Below are positions 1-7,785 of a DNA stretch of 64,000 nt, piece by piece. The notes under the pieces are model-generated. The model was given only the letters and a program-made list of their open reading frames with translations, had not been told where the DNA came from and ran no database searches. Origin of the DNA: Marinovum sp034669705 (GTDB lineage Bacteria > Pseudomonadota > Alphaproteobacteria > Rhodobacterales > Rhodobacteraceae); the NCBI RefSeq assembly GCF_034669705.1, contig NZ_JAXMOR010000002.1, positions 124,001 through 188,000 on the forward strand, written 5' to 3'. Within the stretch, counting starts at the first letter, position 1. Every line of letters starts with the position of its first letter. A program made the position numbers and the translations under genes.

Positions 1-417
1 GTTGAGATGGTCGATCTGGTGCTGCACCGAGGTCGCCCAGAGGCTGACGAAATCACGCTCTTCAGTCTCGCCATGCTCGTTCAGGAACCGCACGGTCACC
101 GCGCGGGGGCGTTTCACCTTGGCCGAGACACCGGGCAGGTTGGGGCTGGCCTCCTCGTGTTCGCGCAGCTGCACCGAGGCGTGCAGCACCTCGGGGTTGG
201 CCATGCGCACCACCCGGCCGCGCTCTTCCGAGGCATCGACCACGGCCAAGCGCACCATCTCGCCCAGTTGTGGGGCGGCAAGGCCGACGCCGGGCATCGC
301 CTCCATCACCTCGATCATCTGTTCCCAGAGAATGCGGTGTTCGTCGGTGAGGGCGCTCACCGGTGCGGCGGGGGTGCGCAGGCGCGTGTCGGGCCAGGGG
401 ATCACTTTGCGGGTCAT
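1..417 (-). CDS. Peptide deformylase-like protein with degenerate active site (3' end beyond window)
   Basis: The minus frame from ATG at 417 reads MTRKVIPWPDTRLRTPAAPV and runs open through the left edge, giving 139 codons. The fold is clearly that of peptide deformylase: GVGLAAPQLG at residues 43-52 matches motif 1 (GxGLAAxQ). The other two motifs are altered. The EGCLS position reads EASPN (89-93), so the metal-binding Cys is Ser91, and the HExxH position reads HQIDH (133-137), so the catalytic Glu is Gln. A normal deformylase needs the Cys, both His and the Glu, so this copy probably does not deformylate by the usual mechanism. It lies 63 bp downstream of canonical def on the same strand, which suggests an old duplication. 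The intact frame and conserved fold argue against a decaying pseudogene. The C-terminal end is not visible. Confidence 0.85.
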   Translation of the reverse strand, partial: MTRKVIPWPDTRLRTPAAPVSALTDEHRILWEQMIEVMEAMPGVGLAAPQLGEMVRLAVVDASEERGRVVRMANPEVLHASVQLREHEEASPNLPGVSAKVKRPRAVTVRFLNEHGETEERDFVSLWATSVQHQIDHLN

Positions 418-480
418 GGCCGATGGGGTAAGCCAGCCCGCGGGTTGTCGCAAGGGGGGATGCGCGCCGCGCCCCGTGGA

Positions 481-1002
481 TCAGGCGGTGCGGGCCATCT
501 CGCGCTTGAGCTTGACCATCTTGCGGGTGATCATCTGGCGCTTGAGCGGCTTGAGGTAATCGATGAAAAGCTTGCCGTCGAGATGGTCGATCTCATGCTG
601 CACGCAGGTCGCCCAGAGCCCGTCCATGTCCTGCTCCTTCAGGGTGCCGTCGCGGTCGAGCCAGCGCACGCGGACCTCGGCCGGGCGGGTCACCTCGGCG
701 AACTGCTCGGGGATCGACAGGCAGCCCTCCTCGTAGACATTGAGATCCTCGGAGGCCGCGATGATCTCGGGGTTGAACATCACCACGGGTTTCGGCGGCT
801 GGGTCTCGTCCTTTTCGCAGTCCATCACGATCACCCGATCCATCACCCCCACCTGCGGCGCAGCAAGGCCGATGCCGGGAGCGGCGTACATGGTGTCCAG
901 CATGTCGTCGGCCAGAACGCGCAGATCGTCCGACAGATCGGCGACGGGCGTGCAGAGCTTCTTGAGCCGCGGGTCGGGGTGGATGAGGATGGGCCGTTTC
1001 AT
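481..1002 (-). CDS. def: Peptide deformylase
   Basis: 173 residues, the usual size. It removes the N-formyl group from the initiator methionine of nascent proteins at the ribosome. All three motifs are intact: GIGLAAPQVG (43-52), EGCLS (92-96, Cys94 as metal ligand) and HEIDH (136-140, two His ligands and catalytic Glu). It starts at ATG with MKRPILIHPD, a typical deformylase N-terminus. It lies 40 bp downstream of the FAD-linked dehydrogenase and 63 bp upstream of the degenerate paralogue, all on the minus strand, so co-transcription is plausible. This is the active reference copy against which the neighbour's substitutions stand out. Confidence 0.97.
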   Translation of the reverse strand: MKRPILIHPDPRLKKLCTPVADLSDDLRVLADDMLDTMYAAPGIGLAAPQVGVMDRVIVMDCEKDETQPPKPVVMFNPEIIAASEDLNVYEEGCLSIPEQFAEVTRPAEVRVRWLDRDGTLKEQDMDGLWATCVQHEIDHLDGKLFIDYLKPLKRQMITRKMVKLKREMARTA

Positions 1003-1042
1003 GCGGGTGATCTAGTGCAGCTTCTCCGAAAGCGCAACGGGC

Positions 1043-2461
1043 TCAGGCGCGCAGAACCGCGCCGGGGTTCATGATGCCCTGCGGATCGAGCGCCCGCTTG
1101 ATCGCGCGCATGGCAGCAAGCCGCGCCGGATCGCCATAGCGTTCGAGGTCGGCAACCTTGAGCCGCCCGAGCCCGTGCTCAGCGCTGAACGAGCCGCCCA
1201 TGTCGACGCAGAGGTCATGCACCGCGCGCTGGATGGCGTCGCGTTGGCCGGCGTAGTCTGATTTGCTGCGGCCCTCTGCGGGAAAGACGTTGTAGTGCAG
1301 GTTGCCGTCGCCCAGATGGCCAAAGCAGTTGATGCGGATGTCGGGGAAGTCCGAGAGCGCCTCTGGCGCCCTGTCGATGAACTCCGGCACCAGGCTCAGC
1401 GGCAGGGCGATGTCATGCGAGGAGATCGCGCCGATCATCCGATTGGCGGTGGGGATCTCCTCTCGCACCGCCCAGAGTCCGGCGCGCTGCGCCTCGCTCG
1501 AGGCGATCACCCCGTCGCTCGCCAGCCCCTCTTCCAGCGCTCCGGCAAAGATCGTCTCCAGCGCAGTCATCGGGTCCTGCCCGGCGCTCATGCCAAGCTC
1601 GATCAGCACCGACCATTCGGGGCGGTCGGCAAAGGGCTGGCGGACCTGCGGCAGCTTTTCGGCGAGGAAGTCGAGCCCGGTCCGACCGATCAGCTCGAAG
1701 ACCGAGACCGCCTCGCCGGCGATATCGCGCGCCAGGCCCAGCAGGCGCAGAGCGGCGGCAGGACTTTCGACCACCACCATCGCGGTGCCGGTGGCCGCGG
1801 GGCGCGGCGAGAGCCGCAGGCTGGCGGCGGTGATCACCCCCAGCGTGCCCTCGGCGCCGATCAGCAGGTTGCGCAGGTCATATCCGGTGTTGTCCTTGTA
1901 GAGCCGCTGCAGCCCGTTCCAGAGCGTGCCGTCGGGCAGCACCGCCTCGAGACCAAGGCAGAGCGCGCGGGCGTTGCCATAGCGCAGAACGTTGACGCCG
2001 CCGGCATTGGTGGCGAGGCAGCCGCCGATCCGGGCGCTGCCCTCGGAGGCCAGCGACAGCGGGAACAGCCGGTCGGCCCCGGTGGCCGCAGCCTGGATAT
2101 CGGCAAGGATCGCGCCGGCCTCGGCCACCAGCACGTTTTCCTCGGGGTAGAGCGCGCGGATGGCATTCATTCGCTCGAGCGAGAGGATCAGCGCCGGCGG
2201 CCCGGCGGGCTGGACCTGACCGCCGACGAGGCCGGTGCCGCCGCCAAAGGGCAGCAGGCCGACACGGGCTGTGTTGCAGGCGGCGACGATCCGCGCCACC
2301 TCGTCTGCACTGCGCGGCAGGGCAACATAGCCCCCCTGCCCCTGCCAATGGCCGCGCGGTTCCTCAAGGTAGCGCGGCTCTGCGGGGCGCAGGGTGTCAG
2401 CGGGCAACTCCTCTGCGAGGCGCGCGGCGAAACCGGCATCGGCCGGGGAAAGGTCGGTCAT
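1043..2461 (-). CDS. FAD-linked 2-hydroxyacid dehydrogenase (D-lactate / D-2-hydroxyglutarate type)
   Basis: 472 residues from ATG at 2461 (MTDLSPADAG), chosen because AAGGAGA lies about 6 nt upstream; the frame stays open to 2650, but that part is arginine/proline-rich antisense sequence. The protein has an FAD_binding_4 domain (PFGGGTGLVGGQ, ATNAGGVNVLRYGNAR, LIGAEGTLGVIT) and an FAD-oxidase C-terminal domain (GHLGDGNLHYN, SAEHGLGRLK). The family (GlcD/Dld/D2HGDH) oxidises D-2-hydroxyacids to 2-oxoacids and usually passes electrons to an acceptor such as a flavoprotein or quinone. No signal peptide is seen, so it is cytoplasmic or peripheral. D-lactate and D-2-hydroxyglutarate cannot be separated by reading alone. 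It lies 46 bp downstream of the MBL-fold gene and 40 bp upstream of def. Confidence 0.88.
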   Translation of the reverse strand: MTDLSPADAGFAARLAEELPADTLRPAEPRYLEEPRGHWQGQGGYVALPRSADEVARIVAACNTARVGLLPFGGGTGLVGGQVQPAGPPALILSLERMNAIRALYPEENVLVAEAGAILADIQAAATGADRLFPLSLASEGSARIGGCLATNAGGVNVLRYGNARALCLGLEAVLPDGTLWNGLQRLYKDNTGYDLRNLLIGAEGTLGVITAASLRLSPRPAATGTAMVVVESPAAALRLLGLARDIAGEAVSVFELIGRTGLDFLAEKLPQVRQPFADRPEWSVLIELGMSAGQDPMTALETIFAGALEEGLASDGVIASSEAQRAGLWAVREEIPTANRMIGAISSHDIALPLSLVPEFIDRAPEALSDFPDIRINCFGHLGDGNLHYNVFPAEGRSKSDYAGQRDAIQRAVHDLCVDMGGSFSAEHGLGRLKVADLERYGDPARLAAMRAIKRALDPQGIMNPGAVLRA

Positions 2462-2507
2462 CTGGGGTCTCCTTGCGGCCGGTCTTAGCGGCTTGCGGCG
2501 GCGAAGG

Positions 2508-3344
2508 CTATTCGTCGCGCAGCCAGGCGGGGCGCAGGATGACCACGGTCGGCCGCGAGGGCAAGGTGGCGAGGCTGACCTCGATTGATGAGGTGCCGGG
2601 GCGGCTGATCTCGAAGTCGTCGGCCATGCCGGCGACAAAGCGCTCGACACCGTAGTCCGAGAACCAGTGCATCGGGATCACGATCGAGGATTTCAGCCGT
2701 TTCAGGATGCGGGTCATGGTGCCGAGATCGACGGTCATGCCGCCGTCCACCGCCGCCATCACCACGTCGAGCCGGCCCAGCGCGGCATATTGCCGGTCGT
2801 CGGGTTCGTGGTGCAGGTGACCGAGATGACCGATGCAGAGACCGCCGACCTCGAAGACGAAGATCGAGTTGCCCTCGGGCTCGGTGCCGCCGCCGGAGCG
2901 GATGTCGGTGGAGACATTGCGCACCAGCATCTCGCCGAGGTCGAGGTAATGATCGATGCCGCTGCCGAAGGGCTCGCCCCAGCCGGGCAGCACATGCGGA
3001 ATCGCGGGATCGGGGGCATGGGTGAAATGGCTGGAATGGGCGTGGTTCATGGTGACCACATCGGGGATCATCGTGGTGGTGCCGATGAAGCCGGTGAAAT
3101 CGGTGATGGCGTTGAGCCCGCCCTGGGTGCGGATCAGAAAGGCGGCGTGCTGGATGTACTGGATGCGCACGGTGTAATCGGGCAGCGGGTCTGACCAGGC
3201 GGCCTTGTGGATGTAGCTGATCCCGGGCGCGGCATCGGCAATGGCGATGCAATGCGAGGGGCGGCGGTCTTGCTGGGCGCTGGCGGGGGTGGCTGCGGTG
3301 GTGATGGCGGTGAAGAACAGGGCCGTCAGGAGAAATCGGAACAT
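2508..3344 (-). CDS. Exported metallo-beta-lactamase-fold hydrolase
   Basis: 278 residues. The N-terminus MFRFLLTALFFTAITTAA...ASAQ is a clear Sec signal peptide ending near residue 24, so the mature protein is periplasmic or secreted. The body resembles UlaG-like/UPF0173 MBL-fold proteins: a beta-rich start (VRIQYIQHAAFLIRT), a metal-motif position reading NHAHSSH instead of canonical HxHxDH, GHLGHLHH, AAVDGGMTVDL and IPMHWFSDYG near the C-terminus. The missing Asp in the HxHxDH position makes the catalytic metal set atypical. The substrate is unknown. It is the first gene of the minus-strand run leading to the dehydrogenase and deformylases. Confidence 0.8.
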   Translation of the reverse strand: MFRFLLTALFFTAITTAATPASAQQDRRPSHCIAIADAAPGISYIHKAAWSDPLPDYTVRIQYIQHAAFLIRTQGGLNAITDFTGFIGTTTMIPDVVTMNHAHSSHFTHAPDPAIPHVLPGWGEPFGSGIDHYLDLGEMLVRNVSTDIRSGGGTEPEGNSIFVFEVGGLCIGHLGHLHHEPDDRQYAALGRLDVVMAAVDGGMTVDLGTMTRILKRLKSSIVIPMHWFSDYGVERFVAGMADDFEISRPGTSSIEVSLATLPSRPTVVILRPAWLRDE

Positions 3345-3413
3345 GGGGCTTACCTCTCTGCGGCGAGGATAGCGCGATTCGTGGCTGGGTCACCGGGTTT
3401 TGATGCGCCGGAG

Positions 3414-3456
3414 CGAGGGGCCAGCCCCTCGTCGTCCATTGGGCTTGAACCAATGG
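3414..3456. terminator. Two adjacent perfect hairpins between GNAT and MBL-fold genes
   Basis: Hairpin 1 pairs CGAGGGG (3414-3420) with CCCCTCG (3425-3431) around a 4-nt loop. Hairpin 2 pairs CCATTGG (3436-3442) with CCAATGG (3450-3456) around GCTTGAA. They lie downstream of the minus-strand GNAT operon and upstream of the MBL-fold gene, the natural place for transcription termination. Neither is followed by a proper U-run, so a rho-independent role is uncertain. Confidence 0.5.
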
Positions 3457-3514
3457 CGCCACAAAGACAGACCCCCGGAGTTTATTAGGCAAGATGCGTA
3501 TAGGAGCCTTTGCC

Positions 3515-4102
3515 CTAGAGGCCGGCGTCGGTCTTGCCGCGGCGGTCGATGCGCAGGGCGGCATAGAGCACATGGGTGCGCCACCGGCCGTTGATCTGCA
3601 GGTAGCTCTGGGCCACGCCCTCGTATTTGAAACCGGCGCTTTCCAGCAAGCCGCGGGAGGCCTGGTTTTCCGGCAGGCAGGCGGCCTCGAGCCGGCTGAG
3701 GTCCATCTTGGTAAAGGCGTGGTGGACCAGCGCCAGGATCGCCTCGCGCATATAGCCGTGGCGGGCATGGGCCTCGCCGATCCAGTAGCCCAGCGTGCCG
3801 GCCTGGGCCGGGCCGCGGCGGATGTTGTCGAGGGTGATGGCGCCGAGAAGCGCCTGGTCGGCGCGGCGCACAAGGAAGAGCGGCATGGCGGTGCCGTTGG
3901 TGATCGCGCGCTGCGACCAGTAGACCCGGTTGGTAAAGCTCTTGCGGCTCAGGTGATCGTTCGACCAGGTCGGCTCCCAGCGGGTGAGGAACCCGCGCGA
4001 GCTGTCGCGCAGGGCCGACCAGTCGCGAAAGTCCGAATGCAGCGGCGCGCGCAGGGTGAGACGATCGGTCTCGAGCCGTATCCTGCGCCGCGTGAGCAGC
4101 AT
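3515..4102 (-). CDS. GNAT-family acetyltransferase (RimJ/RimL type)
   Basis: 195 residues, typical for the family. The N-terminus (ETDRLTLRAPLHSDF) is the standard RimJ/RimL opening. The GNAT core follows: LLGAITLDNIRRGPAQAGTLGYWIGE, then the acetyl-CoA loop region HARHGYMREAILALVHHAF, and ENQASRGLLESAGFKYEG near the end. The family transfers acetyl from acetyl-CoA to N-terminal amines (ribosomal proteins) or small molecules; the substrate here is unknown. The start overlaps the M16 protease stop by one nucleotide (TGATG), so it is translationally coupled as the last gene of the SURF1-thrC-M16 operon. Confidence 0.9.
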   Translation of the reverse strand: MLLTRRRIRLETDRLTLRAPLHSDFRDWSALRDSSRGFLTRWEPTWSNDHLSRKSFTNRVYWSQRAITNGTAMPLFLVRRADQALLGAITLDNIRRGPAQAGTLGYWIGEAHARHGYMREAILALVHHAFTKMDLSRLEAACLPENQASRGLLESAGFKYEGVAQSYLQINGRWRTHVLYAALRIDRRGKTDAGL

Positions 4103-5364
4103 CAGGCGGCGCGCCGCGCGTTCAGCCCCGCGAGATCCGGAGCGGCCTCGACCGGGCCGTAGAGCGCCAGTGCCGCCGGCGCGTTGGCGGCAAGATGACC
4201 GCCGAAGTCGCGCACGCCCTTGACGGTGACGGCGTCGATCCGGGCGATGCTTTCCGAAAGGTCCGGCACCCGGCCCCAGATCTGCACCATGCGGGCCAGA
4301 CGCTCGGCGCGGCTCGAGGGGCTTTCCAGCCCCATCAGCAAGCCGGCCTTCATCTGGGCGCGCGCACGGGCCACTTCCGCCTCGGTCATGTCATCGGCGG
4401 CGCGTTTCAGCTCGTCGATGGTGAGCCCCACAAGGTCGGACAGCTGCTCGGCCGAGGTGCCGGCATAGATCGTCATCATGCCGGTGTCGGCATAGGCGCC
4501 GGCCTGGGCAAAGATGGTGTAGCACAGGCCCCGATTCTCGCGGATCTCCTGAAACAGCCGCGAGGACATGCCGCCCCCCAGCGCCACCGAATGGACCTGA
4601 GCGGTATAGATCGCCTCGTCGCGGTAGCCGGGGCTTTCCAGCGCCAGCGCGAAATGCGCCTGTTCCAGCGATTTCACCGTGCGGCTCTCGCCGCCGCCGA
4701 ACCGCGCCGGGCTGTCGGTCTCGGCCTTGCGCGGGGCGAGATGGCCAAAGAGCGCTTCGGCCTGTTTCACCAGCGCCGCGTGATCGACCGCGCCGGCGGC
4801 CGAGAGGATCATCTGGTCGGGGCCGTAATGCTCGGTGACGAAGCGCGCGAGGTCATCGCGGCCAAAGCCTTGGACCCGCTCAGGCGGGCCGAGGATCGAG
4901 CGGCCCAGCGCCTGGCCGGGGTAGGAGGCCTCTTGCAGCCAGTCGAAGATCACGTCGTCGGGCGTGTCGTTGGCCTGGCCGATTTCCTGCAGGATCACGC
5001 CGCGCTCGACCTCGATCTCGCGCGGGTCGAACACCGGGTTGAGCAGGATGTCGGCCACCACGTCGACCGCCAGCGGCACGTCGGCCTTGAGCACGCGGGC
5101 GTAATAGGCGGTCACCTCCCGCGAGGTATAGGCGTTGATATAGCCGCCGACGTCCTCGATCTCTTCGGCGATCTGCAGCGCCGAGCGGCGCTCGGTGCCC
5201 TTGAAGGCCATGTGCTCGAGGAAATGCGCGATGCCGTTCTGGTCTTCGCGCTCGGCGCGGCCGCCGGCGCCGACCCAGATGCCGACCGAGGCCGATTCCA
5301 GCCCCGGCATGTGTTCGGTCACGACGCGGAGACCGTTGGCGAGCGTGTGCAGTTCTACCGTCAA
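4102..5364 (-). CDS. M16-family zinc protease (mitochondrial processing peptidase beta-like)
   Basis: 420 residues. The inverted zinc motif HFLEH is at residues 47-51, and a second metal-binding Glu lies about 76 residues downstream in VILQEIGQ (near 127). FRENRGLCYTI-type sequence (IRENRGLCYTIFAQAGAY) in the C-terminal half is typical of the second M16 domain. Alphaproteobacterial proteins of this type are the closest bacterial relatives of mitochondrial processing peptidase and degrade peptides. No signal peptide is seen, so it is cytoplasmic. It overlaps thrC by 4 nt (ATGA) and GNAT by 1 nt; thrC-M16-GNAT is a recurring arrangement in this lineage. Confidence 0.93.
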   Translation of the reverse strand: MTVELHTLANGLRVVTEHMPGLESASVGIWVGAGGRAEREDQNGIAHFLEHMAFKGTERRSALQIAEEIEDVGGYINAYTSREVTAYYARVLKADVPLAVDVVADILLNPVFDPREIEVERGVILQEIGQANDTPDDVIFDWLQEASYPGQALGRSILGPPERVQGFGRDDLARFVTEHYGPDQMILSAAGAVDHAALVKQAEALFGHLAPRKAETDSPARFGGGESRTVKSLEQAHFALALESPGYRDEAIYTAQVHSVALGGGMSSRLFQEIRENRGLCYTIFAQAGAYADTGMMTIYAGTSAEQLSDLVGLTIDELKRAADDMTEAEVARARAQMKAGLLMGLESPSSRAERLARMVQIWGRVPDLSESIARIDAVTVKGVRDFGGHLAANAPAALALYGPVEAAPDLAGLNARRAA

Positions 5365-6749
5365 GAGGCGATCTTCTCCCGGATGTGGGTTTCAAGGGCG
5401 GCGAGGTCGTTCGACACTCGGGTCACCCGTTCCGGACGCTCATACAGATCCGCCATGCGTTGGGGAAGCCCCGGCCGCACGCCGGCCGCTTTTTCCACCG
5501 CGTCAGGGAATTTCGCCGGATGGGCGGTGGCGAGCGTGATCATCGGGGTCTGCGCCACGCGCTGCTCTTCGGCCACCTTCACGCCGACGGCGGAATGCGG
5601 GCAGAGCAGCTCGCCCATGGTCTTGCGGGCGTGGGCGATGGTGGCCATGGTCTCGTCCTCGCTGGCGCGGCCAGAGTCGAAATGCTCGCGCAGCCGTTCC
5701 AGCGCCCCCTGGGACACCGAGAAGCCGCCCTGCCCCAGCTCGTCCATCAGCTGGCCGATGGCATTGCCGTCGCGGTCATAGGCGTCGAACAGCGCGCGCT
5801 CGAAGTTGGAGCTGACCTCGATGTCCATCGACGGCGAGATCGAGGCATGAACCGCGTCCTTGGCATAGGCGCCGGTCGACAGGCAGCGGTGCAGGATGTC
5901 GTTCTGGTTGGTGGCAATCACCAGCCGGTCGATCGGCAGGCCCATGCGCTTGGCGATATAGCCGGCGAAGATGTCGCCGAAATTGCCGGTGGGCACGGTA
6001 AAGGAGACCTTGCGCTGCGGCGCGCCGAGCGCCACGGCGGAGGAAAAGTAATAGACCACCTGCGCCAGCACCCGCGCCCAGTTGATCGAGTTGACCCCGG
6101 CGAGGCGCACCTCGTCGCGGAACTCGAAATGGTTGAACATGTCCTTGAGACGCGCCTGGCAATCGTCGAAATTGCCGTCCACGGCGAGCGCGTGGACATT
6201 GGCCTCCGACGGCGTGGTCATCTGCCGGCGTTGCACTTCGCTGACCCGGCCATTCGGAAAGAGGATGAAGACGTCGACCGCATCCAGGCCCCGGAAGGCC
6301 TCGATCGCGGCAGAACCGGTATCGCCCGAGGTTGCGCCGACGATGGTGACCCGCTCGCCGCGCCGCTTGAGCGCATCCTCGAACAGCTGGCCGATCAGCT
6401 GCATCGCGAAGTCCTTGAAGGCCAGCGTGGGGCCGTGGAAGAGCTCGAGCAGGAAGTGGTTGGGCGCCAGCTGCACCAGCGGCGCGCGCGCACCGTGGCC
6501 GAAGACTGCATAGGCGCGGGTGATGCAATCGCCGAAGCTCTCGTCGGTGAAACTGTCGCCGACAAAGGGGCGCATCACGCGAAAGGCGACCTCTTCGTAG
6601 CTCAGGCCGGCCAGCGCCGCGATGTCGTCATGGGACATCTGCGGGATCTCGGCGGGGACATAGAGGCCGCCGTCCCGGGCGAGGCCGCTGAGCATCGCCT
6701 CTTCGAAGGAAAGTTCCGGGGCGCGGCCCCTGGTCGAGATGTATTTCAT
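5361..6749 (-). CDS. thrC: Threonine synthase
   Basis: 462 residues. This PLP enzyme converts O-phospho-L-homoserine and water to L-threonine and phosphate, the last step of threonine synthesis. Lys112 in GPTLAFKDFAMQ is the expected Schiff-base lysine, and GATSGDTGSAA (138-148) binds the PLP phosphate. The start MKYISTRGRAPELSFEEAMLSGLARDGGLYVP is typical of the long (yeast/E. coli-like) class. It starts 3 bp after the SURF1 stop and overlaps the M16 gene by 4 nt, so it is in one operon with both. No attenuator or riboswitch is visible upstream, since the upstream DNA is coding. Confidence 0.97.
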   Translation of the reverse strand: MKYISTRGRAPELSFEEAMLSGLARDGGLYVPAEIPQMSHDDIAALAGLSYEEVAFRVMRPFVGDSFTDESFGDCITRAYAVFGHGARAPLVQLAPNHFLLELFHGPTLAFKDFAMQLIGQLFEDALKRRGERVTIVGATSGDTGSAAIEAFRGLDAVDVFILFPNGRVSEVQRRQMTTPSEANVHALAVDGNFDDCQARLKDMFNHFEFRDEVRLAGVNSINWARVLAQVVYYFSSAVALGAPQRKVSFTVPTGNFGDIFAGYIAKRMGLPIDRLVIATNQNDILHRCLSTGAYAKDAVHASISPSMDIEVSSNFERALFDAYDRDGNAIGQLMDELGQGGFSVSQGALERLREHFDSGRASEDETMATIAHARKTMGELLCPHSAVGVKVAEEQRVAQTPMITLATAHPAKFPDAVEKAAGVRPGLPQRMADLYERPERVTRVSNDLAALETHIREKIAS

Positions 6750-6752
6750 CGC

Positions 6753-7430
6753 TCAAGCGTCCTTGGTCTGGCGTGCGCGGAAGATGTAGTAGCCGGTCAT
6801 CCCGAGCCAGATGGCGGCGAGGGAAAACCACGTGATGGCATACTTCAAGTGATCGTTGGGAATGGCCGAACTGTCCACCGGCAGCGGCGTGAGGCCGGGC
6901 GCCGGCGGCGTCTCGCTGCGGAGGATGACCAGCAGCGGCTCGGTCTTGAGGGCGCGGGCCATGGCCGCCACGTCGCGGGCGTACCAGATGTTGGCCTGCT
7001 GGTCGTTCTCGGGGGTCGAGGAGGTGCGGTCGTCGGGCCAGTGGATATTGCCGGTGATCTCGGCCGCGCCGGTGCGGCGTGCGGCGTCGCGCGCGGAAAC
7101 CGGGATGAAGCCGCGGTCGATCAGGATGCGGCGGCCGGTGTTGGTGAGGAAGGGCGCGATCACGCGGTAGCCGGCGCCGATGTGCTTTTGAGAGACCAGC
7201 ACATAGAGCGCGTCGCTGCCGATCTGGCCGCTCAGCGCCACCGGGGCATAGGTGTCGCTGGCGATGTCTGGCACCTCCGGCAGCGCGATCGGCTCGGCGG
7301 TGATGCGGGCGTCGATGGCGGCAAGGATGTCCTCTTTCCAGGCGAGCCGCTGGACCTGCCAGGTGCCAAGCCAGACCAGCAGCGCGGTGCCGGCCAGTCC
7401 GATGATCAGGGCAAAGAGGATGCGTGTCAT
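6753..7430 (-). CDS. SURF1-family cytochrome oxidase assembly protein
   Basis: 225 residues with the SURF1 topology: one transmembrane helix at residues 5-22 (LFALIIGLAGTALLVWLGTWQ), a periplasmic domain, and a second helix near 200-217 (YAITWFSLAAIWLGMTGYYIF). The signatures GTWQVQRLAWK and ILIDRGFIP are both present. SURF1 helps insert or retain heme a in subunit I of aa3 oxidase. It lies downstream of ctaE, as in Paracoccus, but 355 bp away and behind a strong hairpin, so it may have its own promoter and drive thrC, which starts 3 bp later. Confidence 0.93.
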   Translation of the reverse strand: MTRILFALIIGLAGTALLVWLGTWQVQRLAWKEDILAAIDARITAEPIALPEVPDIASDTYAPVALSGQIGSDALYVLVSQKHIGAGYRVIAPFLTNTGRRILIDRGFIPVSARDAARRTGAAEITGNIHWPDDRTSSTPENDQQANIWYARDVAAMARALKTEPLLVILRSETPPAPGLTPLPVDSSAIPNDHLKYAITWFSLAAIWLGMTGYYIFRARQTKDA

Positions 7431-7735
7431 GTGGTCCCGGTGGCGCGCGGAAATGGCGCGCCCGTGTTTTCCATGGTTCCGGGAGGCGATGCAACCGCAA
7501 AGGACGGGGATCCGGGCCAGTGGCGGCGCGCGGGACGGCGCAGCGAGCTATCTGAGGGGCAATTTATCTCTGGCCGGTCAGAGCGTCCTTGCAAGGGTGT
7601 GCCTTTGTTGGCGAAAGCGCCGCCCCGATGGGGCGGGCCGGCGCTGGCCCGGCGGCTTCGCCTTGTCCCGGGCCGGGGTCGGACACGACCGTCACGAAGC
7701 CGCGTTGTCGCGGCCAGGCAGAAGCCGGAAAAACG
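7431..7735. other. Non-coding spacer between SURF1 and ctaE terminator
   Basis: No convincing gene is seen on either strand; the open frames lack ribosome-binding sites and have arginine/proline-rich composition. It contains GC-rich dyads: CGCCCC-GAT-GGGGCG near 7622-7636 and GCCGCG-TTGT-CGCGGC at 7699-7714. It probably carries the promoter for the SURF1-thrC-M16-GNAT operon, but no -35/-10 pair stands out. Confidence 0.5.
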
Positions 7736-7760
7736 AACGCCCGCCAAAGTGGCGGGCGTT
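7731..7760 (-). terminator. Rho-independent terminator of the cta operon
   Basis: A perfect 11-bp stem pairs AACGCCCGCCA (7736-7746) with TGGCGGGCGTT (7750-7760) around a 3-nt loop. Read on the minus strand, the stem leads into CGTTTTTCC, a U-rich tail. It lies 26 bp past the ctaE stop and separates the cytochrome oxidase operon from SURF1-thrC. Confidence 0.85.
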
Positions 7761-7785
7761 TCAAAAATTTCTGTCAGCTGCAGCC

